From Apoda limacodes (Eukaryota > Arthropoda > Insecta > Lepidoptera > Limacodidae): a stretch of 64,000 nt of DNA. Shown here in pieces: positions 46,346-58,390 of this stretch. Location of the stretch: the NCBI GenBank assembly GCA_946406115.1, contig OX291543.1, positions 26,438,815-26,502,814 of the forward strand. Reading direction: 5' to 3'. The translations under genes were made by a program, and so were the position numbers. Every line of letters begins with the position of its first letter. The stretch's first letter is position 1. The notes beneath the pieces were generated by a model. It ran no database searches. It was not told the DNA's origin and saw only the letters and a list, made by a program, of their open reading frames with translations.

Positions 46346-46676
46346 AATATGAATTCGTAAAATTTTTTAAAAAAACTACCCTTAAAATGAAGTAAAAACT
46401 AATATCCTTTTTTGTAGGGTAAAGAAACTATCAGATAAAGGGGATAGCCCACTAACTAAAGTGGAAGTACACAAGCAAACTACAACCACCCATATATACC
46501 TATACCTACCTTATACATATACAGTAAAATTGTTTAATTTAAGACTCTCTTTCTCTCCGTGTAAATGTTAATTGATTACTAGACTGTACAATTTTACATT
46601 AAAAACCACGTGCCCTGCTGAATGTTATGTAACCCTAATGATTTCCGCATAGTAGGATATTTGCCATTTATAATTA

Positions 46677-46813
46677 CTAGTTTTTGCCAACGCTAGGCTA
46701 CTCTTTATCTCTATATGACTTATGTGTGCCAAGTTTCATCCCGATCCGTCCAGTGATTGAAGCGTGATTGAGTAACAAACATCCAAACTTTCGGGTTTAT
46801 AATATTAGTAGGA
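46677..46813 (-). mobile_element. Lep1-like Helitron element, deleted copy
   Basis: The minus-strand ends are TCctactaatattataaacc and gcgttggcaaaaaCTAG. The central gatcgggatgaaacttggca block is present but most of the interior is missing, giving 137 bases. Confidence 0.65.
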
Positions 46814-46856
46814 AGTAGGATTAATAATCTAATAAATTAGTTGATTAGTTAATTTA

Positions 46857-47127
46857 TTAGCTTTTGCCAGCGGCTCCACTAAATTTGGTTTTCGACGTGG
46901 AATTTGTGCTTCAACTCCTTAAGTTTACTAAAGCTGTAGCCATAGTTCGTTGAAACCCGTTTATAGTTATTCCCGTGGAAACTTTTGAATTTTTTGAGAT
47001 AAAAAGTAACCTATCTGTTAATTTTAGTTGTAACGACTATGTTCATCAAAACGATCCATTCGATCGTTAGCGAGTTAAACAATAATAAACATCCATACAT
47101 ACGTTTATATTTGTAATATTAGTAGGA
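46857..47127 (-). mobile_element. Lep1-like Helitron element
   Basis: The minus-strand 5' end is TCctactaatattacaaata; the 3' end is gtggagccgctggcaaaagc then taa in place of CTAG. It lies 43 bases from the deleted copy in the same orientation. Confidence 0.7.
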
Positions 47128-47494
47128 TATACTTATCCTATCCATAGGATGTAGCAAAAATATCATTACATAATCTCATCCCCATTTTTGGAGGGTGAGA
47201 TGGTGGACACGCTAAAAAATGTACGTAAAACATAGGTAGCTACCAAAAATCATTACTTTATGCTCAAATTCCGTCTTGCTTGTTTTGTAAGGATTTTTTT
47301 GTTTTTACCGTTTCGTAGACACAATTTTTATTTATACAAATTCCTTCCGTTACAACTGATGTATTATTTATTACCATACATATACGATTCGGAAGTTATT
47401 AGAAGCTAAACACAATAAATAAAAATCGTATTATATCACATTTTTTTTAACCCTCAAATGCTATTTATTCTGTTTTGTCATTTAAATGCGAAAA

Positions 47495-47832
47495 TCCATT
47501 CTAATATTATAAATGCAAAAGTAACTCTGGCTGTTACCTCTTCACGCTTAAACCGCTGTACCGATTACGATGAAATTTGGCATGAAGATAGTTTTAGTCC
47601 CGAGAAAGACAAAGGTTACTTAAAAACGTCTAGTGTAAATTTTATTATGATTGAGAAGTTGCCGTTTAAATCCAACAGCGATAACAGTATTTGGCGTGGA
47701 GATAGTTCAACTGCCAGCGAAGGATAAAGACTACTTGAGACTGTCAAGTATAAGTCGGTATTTTTCTATAATTGGGGAGTTGCCACTAAAATTCTACACC
47801 GATTACCGAATTTAGGGCGGGTGAAACGGGTT
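47495..47832 (+). mobile_element. Lep1-like Helitron element
   Basis: It begins TCcattctaatattataaat, has ctcttcacgcttaaaccgct and gatgaaatttggcatgaaga, and ends near accgaatttagggcgggtga aacggg with CTAG lost. A roughly 100-bp internal block (ggcgtggagatagttcaact) partly repeats the earlier segment. The 89-codon plus frame here is repeat-derived. Confidence 0.7.
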
Positions 47833-50784
47833 TTAATTCCACCAAACGTTATTATAAATATCTACCTTCGTACCAGATCAACTATTTTGCGTACAGTTGG
47901 AGAATAACATATCTCTATATATTTTATTAGTTGTCAACTAGTTAATTTTATTTCTAACTTTATAGTAAAACAAGACTCAAAAACTGGAGGATTCTAAACT
48001 AAAAATAATTCTTCAACATTTGTGTTTATTACAACCATAACCTTTCGCTTACATCCTTAAATCGATTTACCACCTTTTCAACTTCCACTGTAGTTTAATT
48101 CATAATATGCTTAATTCAACTAAAATAACAGGGTATTGAGGATGCGTCGGTCGTAACGGGCAGAAGGGGCAGACTCTAACTACGTTGTTTGCGGCAGACA
48201 CTTCAAATTCCCTCCTGTATACATTCGATTGAGTCATAATACCCAATAATAGGCAGTATTTTACTAAGATATGTACTTTTGTGATAGAGGGTTTCTGTTT
48301 GAGTATTGCCGTTAAATTAGGGCTTTTATTTTGATCTATTGCTTTAGTAAATATAACATTGATGGTTTTTCCAAAAGCGGTTTTGGAAATCTACAATATA
48401 AAAAATAATGAAATACAGTTTATTAAATAAATAATATAAGGTTAAGAAGTATTGCTTTAATGTTTATTATTATAAAAGTATATTTTAGGTTAACCCTAAA
48501 ATATCATAATCAGTTTTAATATAAGTATTTATTGATTTAGGCCTTCAATACTGTTGTACCTAACTACCTACATCTATAGGTACCTCATAATCTTCACACT
48601 CCTCAAAAAAATAATAATGTATCTAGATTTAAACAAAATAAAACATCATGATCTTAACATTCCTCAATCAAACAATTATACTTAATTTATTTAAGTACTA
48701 CAATAACCAAATAAATTTAAAAAAAAAAACAAAATTTATCTCTTCTAAAAAAGAGTGTGACTTCTAGAATTTAAAGAGAGCAAACGTGAAAAATAAAGCT
48801 AATTTCCACATAAAAAATGAAAACACAAACCCTACTTATCATCAGAAAAAAATACGAGAAATATAAAAAGCATCTGGTGCACAATAAAAGTAAAGTAACA
48901 AGTAGGTAAAGTGAGGTATTAATCAAAGCTAAAATTGGGAAACCCTCCTTACGCGTCAGCGACAAGCCTTTCCGCCGCATTTATCACGTTATTAAAACTG
49001 CGTCGGCTGCGTTCGGTAAAAAAGATAATTATCTTAGCTTATAGCGACCCTCGTCTTAGGCAGGGTTGCCAAATTCGCAAATAATATTAGACACCATAAT
49101 TTCTTTGGTGCCATATACAAATATAATATAGTTATATGTAGAGAGAAAAACTATATATATCTAAATGGTGATATTTGTTTCAAATGTTAATTCTTAAGAT
49201 ATAAATGTTTATCTATTTTTTCTTATCCAAATAAATACATATGTCCAAATAGTTTTATCTAGTATTCAATTTTTTTTTTCAAACCATTTTTGTATATTTC
49301 CCTTATAATTAAAATTAAAGCGACCAAACCAAAATATATTTTTTTAAACTTTAATTTTCAATCAAAACAATTACAACAACAAATGCCAAGTGAGTAGATA
49401 TATTTAGGCAAACCTCATTATTATTAAATTTTTATTTCTAACTTCTAGTCTAATGGATTTACCAAATTTGAAAGATTTAGTTCGAAATTTGTGATTGCTT
49501 ACAACACTCGTCCACATTTAGAATACGTTCTATTTCCAAAAAAATAAATTCTACAAAATCTGTAAGTCTACGGTATTGGGTAAAAGAAAAACTAGTTTTC
49601 TATTACTTAGAGAATAAGTACTTTAACGAAGTCAAACATACATTGAACCAATTTTCCAAACAAAATTGCTCTTTGAGTTTTTTGACTTAGGGAGTAATTT
49701 TATTATGTTTTATTTAAGTTAACTTGAAGTTTGATCTTAAAATCAGCATACCTGCGTATTAATATACAAAAAGATTTTTTAAAGCACACGAAACCACTAA
49801 GGGCAGATTCAAACTCTGAACCGAATTCCCAAATGAAATTAATTTCAAAGTTTTACTTTTAGAGCAATTTCCATGAGTTTTGTCATCGAAGTAAAGTCGC
49901 AGTACTATCTAAAGATCATCGTATCTACGAAAAAGTAGCAGCCCTAGTTCTAGTAGACGGGCGATGAGTTGGCGAGTGCCGGCAACATGTGTAAGCCATC
50001 AGTCATCGATGAACGGTGCCCAGTCAAGGATGCGAACTGAGCGGACACTTGTTACTAAACGCTCCTTGTTATTAGGGTCTACACCCCCACCCACTATAAC
50101 TTAACTGTGAAATATGATTGTTCTTGTCAAAATCAAACTATTAGTGATTATTAACTTCAAATTAGAAAAATAAATTGTTATAGAAGCTTAAATTGCGTCG
50201 CCTGTACATACGTATTAATCGACATATGTATGTACATCACTACGCTACGTAAGTGTAGATAAGGGTTTTGAAATGTAAAGTCAAATTATATGTTTAAAAC
50301 TTCTGGGTAGATCTCATATTTTGCGCCGACCGCAGAGATCGCAATTTCCCGGAATAGTCGGAAAAGCTACAAATGTGAACGAGTCACTCGCGTCAGAAAA
50401 TTACATTTCATAGATATTAGTGATGTTGATGTGAATTGTAGATGTTATCGATGTTATGAGATTTTTTTTCCAAGATATTATAAAAACGTTACTAAGCTGA
50501 TTCATAGTGGTTATATGAAGAAAAGCGATTATATTTTTTGCCATTATTAAACAAACACAAACGCTGTCGTACAAACGTGTATTGACAGCGATTTCTTAAT
50601 ATATTAAGGGACATAATAATAAAGACAACTATCTGCATTGAAATTAATCATAATAAATATATTCATTTATAATGTTTTTTTTTTATTTTCTATAAATTAG
50701 ATTGAAAATCTGTGGAACGTGTCAATTGTCTTACAGTTTCACAAAAAATTAAAATACTTAGGTAATACGAGTGCTGCTTTTTAG
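47833..50784. other. AT-rich DNA without recognised genes
   Basis: No exon, RNA gene or complete mobile element was recognised. A GC-richer patch at 49930-50050 (gggcgatgagttggcgagtg) has no domain match. Confidence 0.5.
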
Positions 50785-51205
50785 GATTCCGTACCCAAAG
50801 TATAATTAGCGGAACCCTATTACTAAGACTCCGCTGTCCGTCCGGCCGTCTGTTACCAGGTTGTATCTCATCAACCGTGATAGTTAGACAGTTGAAATTT
50901 TCACAGAAAATGTATTTCTGTTGCGGCTATAACAACAAATACTAAAAAACAGAATAAAATAAATATTTAAGGTGGGTCCCATATTAAAAACGTGATTTTT
51001 TTGTTCGATTTTTCTCGATATTGATAATGGCTTCAGGCAAACGCTTAAAATATTCACAGAATATTTAGTTATATAGTCACCTTAAAGATAAATAATTAAA
51101 ATTAAAATAAAACAAATATTTAAGGGGGGCTCCCATGCAAAAACGTGATTTTTATAGCTGGGACGGAACCCTTCGTGCGCGAGTCCCACTTGCACTTGGC
51201 GATTT
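50785..51205 (+). repeat. 'gggttccgt...cgcacttggcggttttt' repeat, longest copy
   Basis: It runs from ttaggattccgtacccaaag through cggaaccctattactaagac, tccgctgtccgtccggccgt and tgtatctcatcaaccgtgat to ggacggaacccttcgtgcgc and ccacttgcacttggcgattt. A block ending aacgtgatttttttgttcg / aacgtgatttttatagctgg is repeated inside. It has no ORF and is an old non-autonomous element. Confidence 0.7.
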
Positions 51206-51919
51206 TAACTATGTGTTAAAGAAAATCATACCCTTCATTCTCTGAGTTATGTGCTCAAGACTAAATGATGAGAAATAGTATAAAACTCATTATCGATAAA
51301 TAAGTTCTACACGGCACAGTCATCCCTATCGCTAAGTGAAGAGCTTTGCCAGCCGAGGTTGCGCTGGCTGCGGTAAGCACGCGTCGTTGCGCGAATCATA
51401 CGTTTCGTTTCACAAGATAACAATTTGGGTGCGCTGTTATTTCCCCTACCTGCAAGCCTGCGCTAAATTGGACTATGTAATCGTCTTGTACAATATCAAA
51501 CGTACTTACGGGAAAAAAGTTTTTTAAGTATTACTCTTTCTCAGCAAAATTTCATGTTGATAAATGAATCCAAAAAACTTTGACTAATGTAAACAAGTAG
51601 TTTCATACTCGTACAAAACCAACTTTTTTATTAGTTTCTACTAAAGAAAATATTTGATTCTCTATATTTATCCGAATATACTCTCATCAAATATTTTTTG
51701 TAAATCAATCTTAACATATATTACATTTTTATACATACCTACACACTAATAACACCTGAAAAAAAGAACTTTATTTTCCGCAATAGGCATTCTGAGCCCC
51801 TAAGCATGTAAATCAAACTTTTACCTGGCCGGTTTTTAAATAAAAAATATAAAAATATGTCTGAATCCACTGATAATACGTTCTGCGTTCTGTGGTTAAT
51901 CAGTGGCCAACACTATTCT

Positions 51920-52090
51920 ATCTAATAATTACCCTTCCACAATGGCGTTCCTTGAAGCCCTGCAGCCAGGGCCTTTCGGCCGTTTTATCCAGGTTCTCCG
52001 ACGCTGTCGATTTCAGTCTGTAGTCGCCACTTAAGAACCTTTCTGTCCCATTGATTTATCAGTTTGATAAGCGATGTGCCCTGTCCATTA
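51920..52090 (-). mobile_element. RTE-type LINE fragment
   Basis: The minus-strand reading gives LINQWDRKVLKWRLQTEIDS then VGEPG, stop, NGRKALAAGLQGTPLWK. This is a diverged version of the 'KVLEWRPRTG..WDKTAEGPGLQGxxERHCG' region in lepidopteran LINE-related sequences. The frame is broken. Confidence 0.55.
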
Positions 52091-52254
52091 CCACTTGATC
52101 TGAACAGTCGATATAAAAATTTATTTGAACTAGTTCTGTGGCAATTTTTATCAGGTAAAAGAACACCTACCAATAGAAACTGCTTATGGGGTTATATTAT
52201 TTTAGCCCAGGTCTTTAATTTTACCACTTATTACTTTAAAGCTGGTAATCAATG

Positions 52255-52465
52255 ACATATATAAGCATCCATAGTCCAGATGCACTGCTATCAGAAGCAG
52301 TGTTGTGGCCATCGCGATGGGTTTACCACCTGTCACGTAGGACTAAAGTGGTTGATAAAACGAGAATGTGCACCACTTTAGGGTATGGGTATGTTTCCAG
52401 CCGCTGGTTACCCTATTTTGGAGATAAAAACCGTGAAAATACATACATACATAAAAAAAATTGAG
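52255..52465 (+). repeat. Possible old repeat with 70-codon open frame
   Basis: The GC-richer block catcgcgatgggtttaccac then ctgtcacgtaggactaaagt is open for 70 codons on the plus strand but has no domain I recognise. An old interspersed repeat is the likeliest explanation. Confidence 0.3.
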
Positions 52466-53129
52466 CTAAATTCAAAAGTCCACAAAAGAGCAGTTCGATT
52501 GTGAAGTCAGTCTACGTCAAGAAAATCATTGCACCTGGCATTTCCCATTGTATTCTAACACTTAGGTACAATACGTTGTTTATTGCATAAAATAAGGAAT
52601 AGTATACATTGATTTTTAATCTCATACTATGGATTATTTAGTAACAATTACCTACAAAATTATAAGTATAAAACCTTATTTAGGTTCTATATGGTTTACT
52701 TCGTCTTTACAATGGCGGCGTTTCAAATGTCTACATCACTTTTATTGATTTGATGTTTATTTTTATACTAAATATTGCTATTTTCTTTTGCGATCTTATT
52801 TTTTATTGTTATTTAGCAATGTCGATGATTTATTTAAAGTATGAAAATAGAATATGTATATTCCCTATTGATATCTCCATAGCTCTACAGCGTCTTATGA
52901 CAGATATGTTAATTTGCCATTTTACCATCAAATAAAAACTTTAGATTCTGGTAGAGGGTCAGTTTGTTTCATTTTTAATTACCTACGTACTTACAAATCA
53001 GATTTTTTTTTAATAAAAAAAACATTACTTTTACATTGGCTACCAGCATAGATTAAGGAACATACAAGAAAGTTAAACGAACCTTAAAACATCCGTTCAG
53101 TAGTTAGCAGATACTATATAACATAGGTA

Positions 53130-53400
53130 TCATGCTGATAAAAATCCGCCGAAAAAGAGGGTTCCTCAAGGCTTTTTTACATACATCTAGCTTAATATTC
53201 AACTTGTGTTACGGGGAACGATATTTCCGTTTCTTGTCTCCGTTATCAGCTGCGGAAAAGCATTACTTCCGCGACTGTCCGCGGATAACGAACTGTGCTT
53301 TCAATATTGGAGCTTTTCCTATTTATTTCGTATTTGTTTTGTTTTTGTACGCGAACAAGTAGTGTGTTACAAGAGTGTCTGGAAGTGAACGTAGACGAAG
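53130..53400 (+). other. Candidate plus-strand first exon or ORF, uncertain
   Basis: A GC-richer stretch ending gtgaacgtagacgaa directly before GTAAGTTT (donor at 53399). Three plus frames are open across part of it. The 76-codon frame from 53132 carries a hydrophobic end (IGAFPIYFVFVLFLYANK). No domain is recognised. It may be the 5' exon of an antisense or unrelated transcript, or chance. Confidence 0.25.
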
Positions 53401-55199
53401 TAAGTTTATATTCAACATTAATATTCTGTCGTAAAATATTTTATGTACTAAAAATACTACCAACAAAAAAGTGTTTCCTAAAATACAGTTATTTTTGTTG
53501 TACTGATACAAAAAATTTCTAAGAAAAATATTAAAATACAATCTTTTTTTCTTCAATACATTAAATAACAAACAATAATACTAGGAAAGTTACAGTGTAT
53601 GCAGGTGTTATAAACTATATAGATACTTACTCTATAACAAAATTTTAAGTAAAGAAGTTTTCTTTATATTCATATGTTTCATACATACAAACATACGGGT
53701 CAAACTGAGAACCTCCTCTTTTTTTGAAGTCGGTTAAAAAGTAGAAAGAAAACACGTGTAGTCATCGCATACATGCAACATGCACAAGATCAGTGGTACC
53801 AGGGTTAGAAAAAACTGGCTAACTAACTGGTGGTACTACTTGGGGTACCACGGACAAAAATTTGAAAAGCGGATATGGCAACGGAATCACTGTAAAGCAT
53901 CGCAAAAATCCTCGTTAAAGAATCCTCATAAATTATTCGAGACGTTTCAATAGGATTTCGTTGTTCATCTTTGCCACAGTATCCTTAACAAATTATTGAG
54001 AAATTAGAAGTTCGTTCTACGGTCACGTTCTGACCATTAAACGGAGACAAAACGACCTAATACCTAATGCGACAAAATATCCACGAACTGCTATCATTAC
54101 GCAAAAAACAATTTGAACAAAAAACTGTATGCGGTTATACGAATACATATTGAACCTTAAAGTAAACAACGTATGGAAGAGCCTTAATGTGTACAGTGTG
54201 CTGTTGTTGCTAAAGCTGCACAATCGCTGGGTGTTATGAATACGATGCCCCATTGATCTAGTATTAAGGGCACCCCATTGATTGTCAGAAAGACGGTCTC
54301 TCGATTGTTAACTGATCGGTGAACGATTTGTGTGTTGCTTCCAATGCAGAAGATTTGTTATTTATTATTTAAAATAGTAATTGATACTAAAATGTTAATA
54401 TTTTTCGGATTTACCACGATTTGGTGAACTGGCCTATGCAACTGTGCTAAAATATCAAGAACTCAAAAAAAACAAGTCATACCCGCCATAAGCCCGAAAT
54501 GTATAAACATTTTAATAACAATTGCGAAATTTTAAACAGTTATTGATACTGTTTTAGTTTAGTTTATCTACAAGTATGTTTTTAGAAAAATATACGCATA
54601 AGGATACTACGGAAAGAACCGATGTAACTCTTTATCACCACAAAATATACCCAATCTTGTATCATCTGTTCCTACTATAATAGAACTGTAAAACAGGGGT
54701 TGTGTCTGTACGTAAGAAATAGTTCAGAAACATTATTGAAATAGTTCACTGAGAAGTCACTGAAAACCAAACATTTATATGTATCTATCTATTTATATCA
54801 CTGTCAACTAACTAAGTATATGTTTCAAAAATGGCTAAATGTCATCATCACTGCAAATGACTTCTTTTTTCTATAAAATATAAAACTTAATCTTAATTCT
54901 TATTTACATACAAAGACAAAACCCCATACAAGGCCGTGTCAGGATGCCGTGTTGTTCTATGCAAAACTGTGATAGGGAATTGTGAAGAATGATTGAATTT
55001 CATTATTTAAGAGTCTCTGAACACATACATATTTTTGTAGATTTTTTTCCTTAAATCTATGTCTTAAAATCTTTTATCCAAATCTGTTAAGTATAACCGG
55101 AAATGTAGTGGGACAAAAGCTAGTGCCTAGAAAAAGTGTAAAACCTATTAAATCATACACTGGCTAGACTAAGTTTGCAAATTACACACAGTGGAAATT
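53401..55199. other. AT-rich DNA without recognised genes
   Basis: Short frames at 53323 (minus) and 54023 (minus) have no family resemblance. No complete mobile element was seen. Confidence 0.5.
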
Positions 55200-55446
55200 A
55201 ATATTATAATATTATGTTTTGTTATAAATGTTTGTGAGCGTGAATGTGATATGAATTTCAAAATGACTTATACATACATACCCTGAAATAACACATAGGC
55301 TTCACCCGAACAAAATTAAAAGCAAAAAATAACCATTCCAATACGAAATTGCTTGCTATTTTGTTAGTTTCCTTACTATAATCAAGGAGTGGCGTAGAAA
55401 TCCCACGCTGGTTACCGAAGCAGGCGAAGCTGCGGGCAATAGCTAG
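55200..55446 (+). mobile_element. Lep1-like Helitron element, diverged
   Basis: The 3' end is clear: gcgaagctgcgggcaatagC then TAG before T, preceded by gaaatcccacgctggttacc. The 5' limit near 55200 (aatattataatattatg) is approximate. Confidence 0.6.
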
Positions 55447-56734
55447 TTCCTAAATAAAATAATATAAAAAATGTTGATAGTTAAATAAAGAAAGAGGCAC
55501 AAATCGTAAACAGAGGTGCACGCTCACATCTGGACGTGTTAAAATGGATTAACACGAAGATTACACGCAAAAAGTGCCTACTTAAACCGTTCACAAAGAC
55601 ACCGACCGCTTCGTCACGGTGACAATTGGTGGGATCCCGAATTATTCGGTTTTTAAAGAACGTTTTTTTGTCTAGATGCTGTTTTCGGTGCCGAATGTTG
55701 AGTTGCTTTCAACCTTACTAACTTGAACCTATTTGGTTTTTTATAATTATTGTTGCCAGATTTCTTGTTTTTAGAAATACACAATCTATATAGAAATCAT
55801 AAGTAAGCGATGCGCTTTTTTTCATAAATATTTTTTTCTTGGATACATTTTATCTTAAAAAAAAAATAATGATTAACGGCTTTAGGCATTATAAAACTGT
55901 TTGACAATATTTTATTGAAGCAATTAGGAATATAATATATTATTAAATAAATGAAAGTTACAAATGGTTTAGGAAAATTTAGATTTATAAAATGTTTAGA
56001 TAAATAATTACTATCTTACTAGCTTACCTAGATTTGGCAACCAACTATTAAATTTTGCACAAATTAGCACTTGACGAATTTTTCTTAGCCTTTCAGCGAA
56101 ATTTAAAGCTTTTAAAATAGAACAAAAAATCTCACTTACTACTACAAATTGGCATCTTACGCATCAACAATACCTCTGCCGAGATTTAAGTGTAAACAAA
56201 GCTTAACCTAACCCAATAACTTGTGTTATATCGCGTTGCTTTCGGGGTATTTCGTTATTTTGTCTACACGGATGCTGGCGATGTACATCTGACCAATAAC
56301 TGCCGAACCGTTATGTCTCAACCGCCTTCAATATCCATGTACAGCTTGCTTAAGATGCAGAGAGGAAGACAGGTCAAGTAATAATGGCTACAGCGTAACA
56401 TTGTGGCAGGAACGTGCCGTGGCTTCGACTTCACCGGCTATTATTGTTCTGGCCAACTCGGATGAAATATTGCCCCACTGTGCACGCTCAAAGTGTTTTG
56501 CGAACAAGAATTTGCCAAGAAAAATACTGGTGGAAACCAGAAGCCACAAAGAGAGTCGTGAGTAAACTTTCCAATGAGATATTTATACGTGTACAAACAT
56601 AATAAGTACATGGATTTTATTTTTTGTGCATGAGTGTTAATGTGGAAAGCTATTTCTATAAGTAAGTAGATATATGTGTATATGTATAATGATACAGTCT
56701 TTATTCTCCGAAAGGGGAAATTAATAACAAATGT

Positions 56735-56915
56735 GAATGTTACGGCGGAATTATAAGGCTTTGGCATACGGACCGATGGACGGATGGCCGAACGGACGGA
56801 CAGACGGATGGACGAACGGACGGACAGACGGATGGACGGGTGGACTGACGGATGGACGTACATAACTTAAATATAAGGGTGTCGGTTTTTGTCTACAGAA
56901 CCCTAAAAAAGATGT
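56735..56915 (+). repeat. (GGACGGAT)n minisatellite inside 'gggttccgt' repeat
   Basis: A copy of the gcggaattataaggctttgg ... tctacagaaccctaaaaaa family. Its central 'gtccgtccg' part has expanded into about ten ggacggat / gacggacag units (56766-56857). The long minus-strand frame beginning MYVHPSVHPSIRLSVRSSIR is only a translation of this repeat. Confidence 0.8.
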
Positions 56916-57440
56916 AATTTGGATATAAAATACTTATCAGGTATGAATAATATAAACATTTCCGTAACATGTAATAGTTTTTCTGTCTCTACTACATTTT
57001 GCTTTTTGTGTATACTCTTGGCTTTAATAAAATCCATGTAAAATAATTAAACGCATCAATCCATAAAATAACCATTGAAAAAGACGGAAACACAAATTCT
57101 GTAACACACCCTAAATATTGAAGCATATTTCCTTCAAACAAGCCTATCGAGGGGAGTAGGGTAAAAATGACAATGAAGGTACAGAGAAGATAAATTTCTA
57201 TCACGCCCGGAGATTAGCTGCTATTGTGCAAGAGTGTAAGATTAAGTGATAAGTGTCTGTTAATAATAAAAGTTTACGAACGCTACTTAGTCGCTGGGGT
57301 CGTCGCAGCTACCTCATTTATTATTATACTTGAAAAACACACTTTTAAAATGTCTTGGTAAGTTAATAAATAAAATTCAATCATGAAAAAGTACCTGCCA
57401 TTTTATCATCTTTCAACCTGAATTATCAATATATTTTTTA

Positions 57441-57540
57441 TTAGCTTTTGCCAGTGGCTCCGCCTGCGCCAAATTCGTTTATCGACGTGGGATTTCCTCG
57501 GAAACTTCATGATTATAGCAAGGTAGTTTGCTATGGTAAG
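57441..57540 (-). mobile_element. Lep1-like Helitron 3' end fragment
   Basis: The minus-strand 3' end has ggcgcaggcggagccactgg then caaaagctaa, with cacgtcgataaacgaattt inside. The rest of the element is missing. Confidence 0.6.
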
Positions 57541-57814
57541 CGGGATTGGATGCAATGCGATTTGTGTAAAAAATTAATAGTCTTCTTGAATTAGATTCGA
57601 AGCAGATTTTTTTATTTCTCTATGATTATTTGCTTGCATACTGTATGAGCAAGACTATCAATGTTTTGTTATAATTATTTTAAAATTTGTTTTAAATACA
57701 TCTATCATCCTAAAAACTAAAAAAAAACGATAGAAATAGGTTTATTTTATTACAAATTTTGCTCTCGCTTAAATATTGACTAATACAATAAGCAAGAGAA
57801 AGTTTAAGATTCTT

Positions 57815-57860
57815 AAAAAAAACGGGCAAGTGAAAGTCAAACTCGCGTACCGGGGACGCA
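57815..57860 (-). repeat. 'cgcacttggccggttttt' interspersed repeat fragment
   Basis: aaaaaaaacgggcaagtgaa then agtcaaactcgcgtaccggg, a diverged reverse-complement copy of the family end. Confidence 0.5.
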
Positions 57861-58259
57861 CTCTTTACTAAATTATCATATACTAGCTAAGCGGTCACCC
57901 ATCCAAGTACTGACCAAGCCCGAAGTTGCTGAACTTTGAATATCGTTCTCAATAAACAGATGTCACTGGTACTCTTAGTATAAGCTAGACGGCGATGTAA
58001 CCGGTAATTTAAACAGTAATTGCTTGGGGCCCGTCTCACACTTTTTTTCACCGGTTTTTATTATTTGTTGCTATATTTTAGATTTCACACTATCTTATAC
58101 TGCAAGTTTGAAGTTTGTATGTTTTGCGATAGAGCAAATACAACGATAATGTGTTTCTTGTATGCCCCTCCCCCCTTAATTTTAACTTTTTTAACTTTTT
58201 ATTATTTGTTAGATAATCCCCCATTATAGCAAATATTCTGTGAAACATTCAGGCTTCTA

Positions 58260-58390
58260 CCTATTTCGGTCTAAAGAAAAGATAAAGCCTTTTAATGGTC
58301 GGTCAGACAGATGGATAGACAGACAGACATCGAAGTCTTAGTAATAGGACTTCATTGGCACCATCTGGTTACGGAACCCTAAAAAATTAG
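58260..58390 (+). repeat. 'gggttccgt...ttacggaaccctaaaaaa' repeat copy
   Basis: It contains ggtcggtcagacagatggat, agacagacagacatcgaagt, cttagtaataggacttcatt and ggttacggaaccctaaaaaa. No ORF. Confidence 0.65.

Noticed and set aside
56441..56863. Long minus-strand frame starting MYVHPSVHPSIRLSVRSS
   Set aside because: It is a translation of the ggacggat minisatellite and flanking repeat; no real gene.
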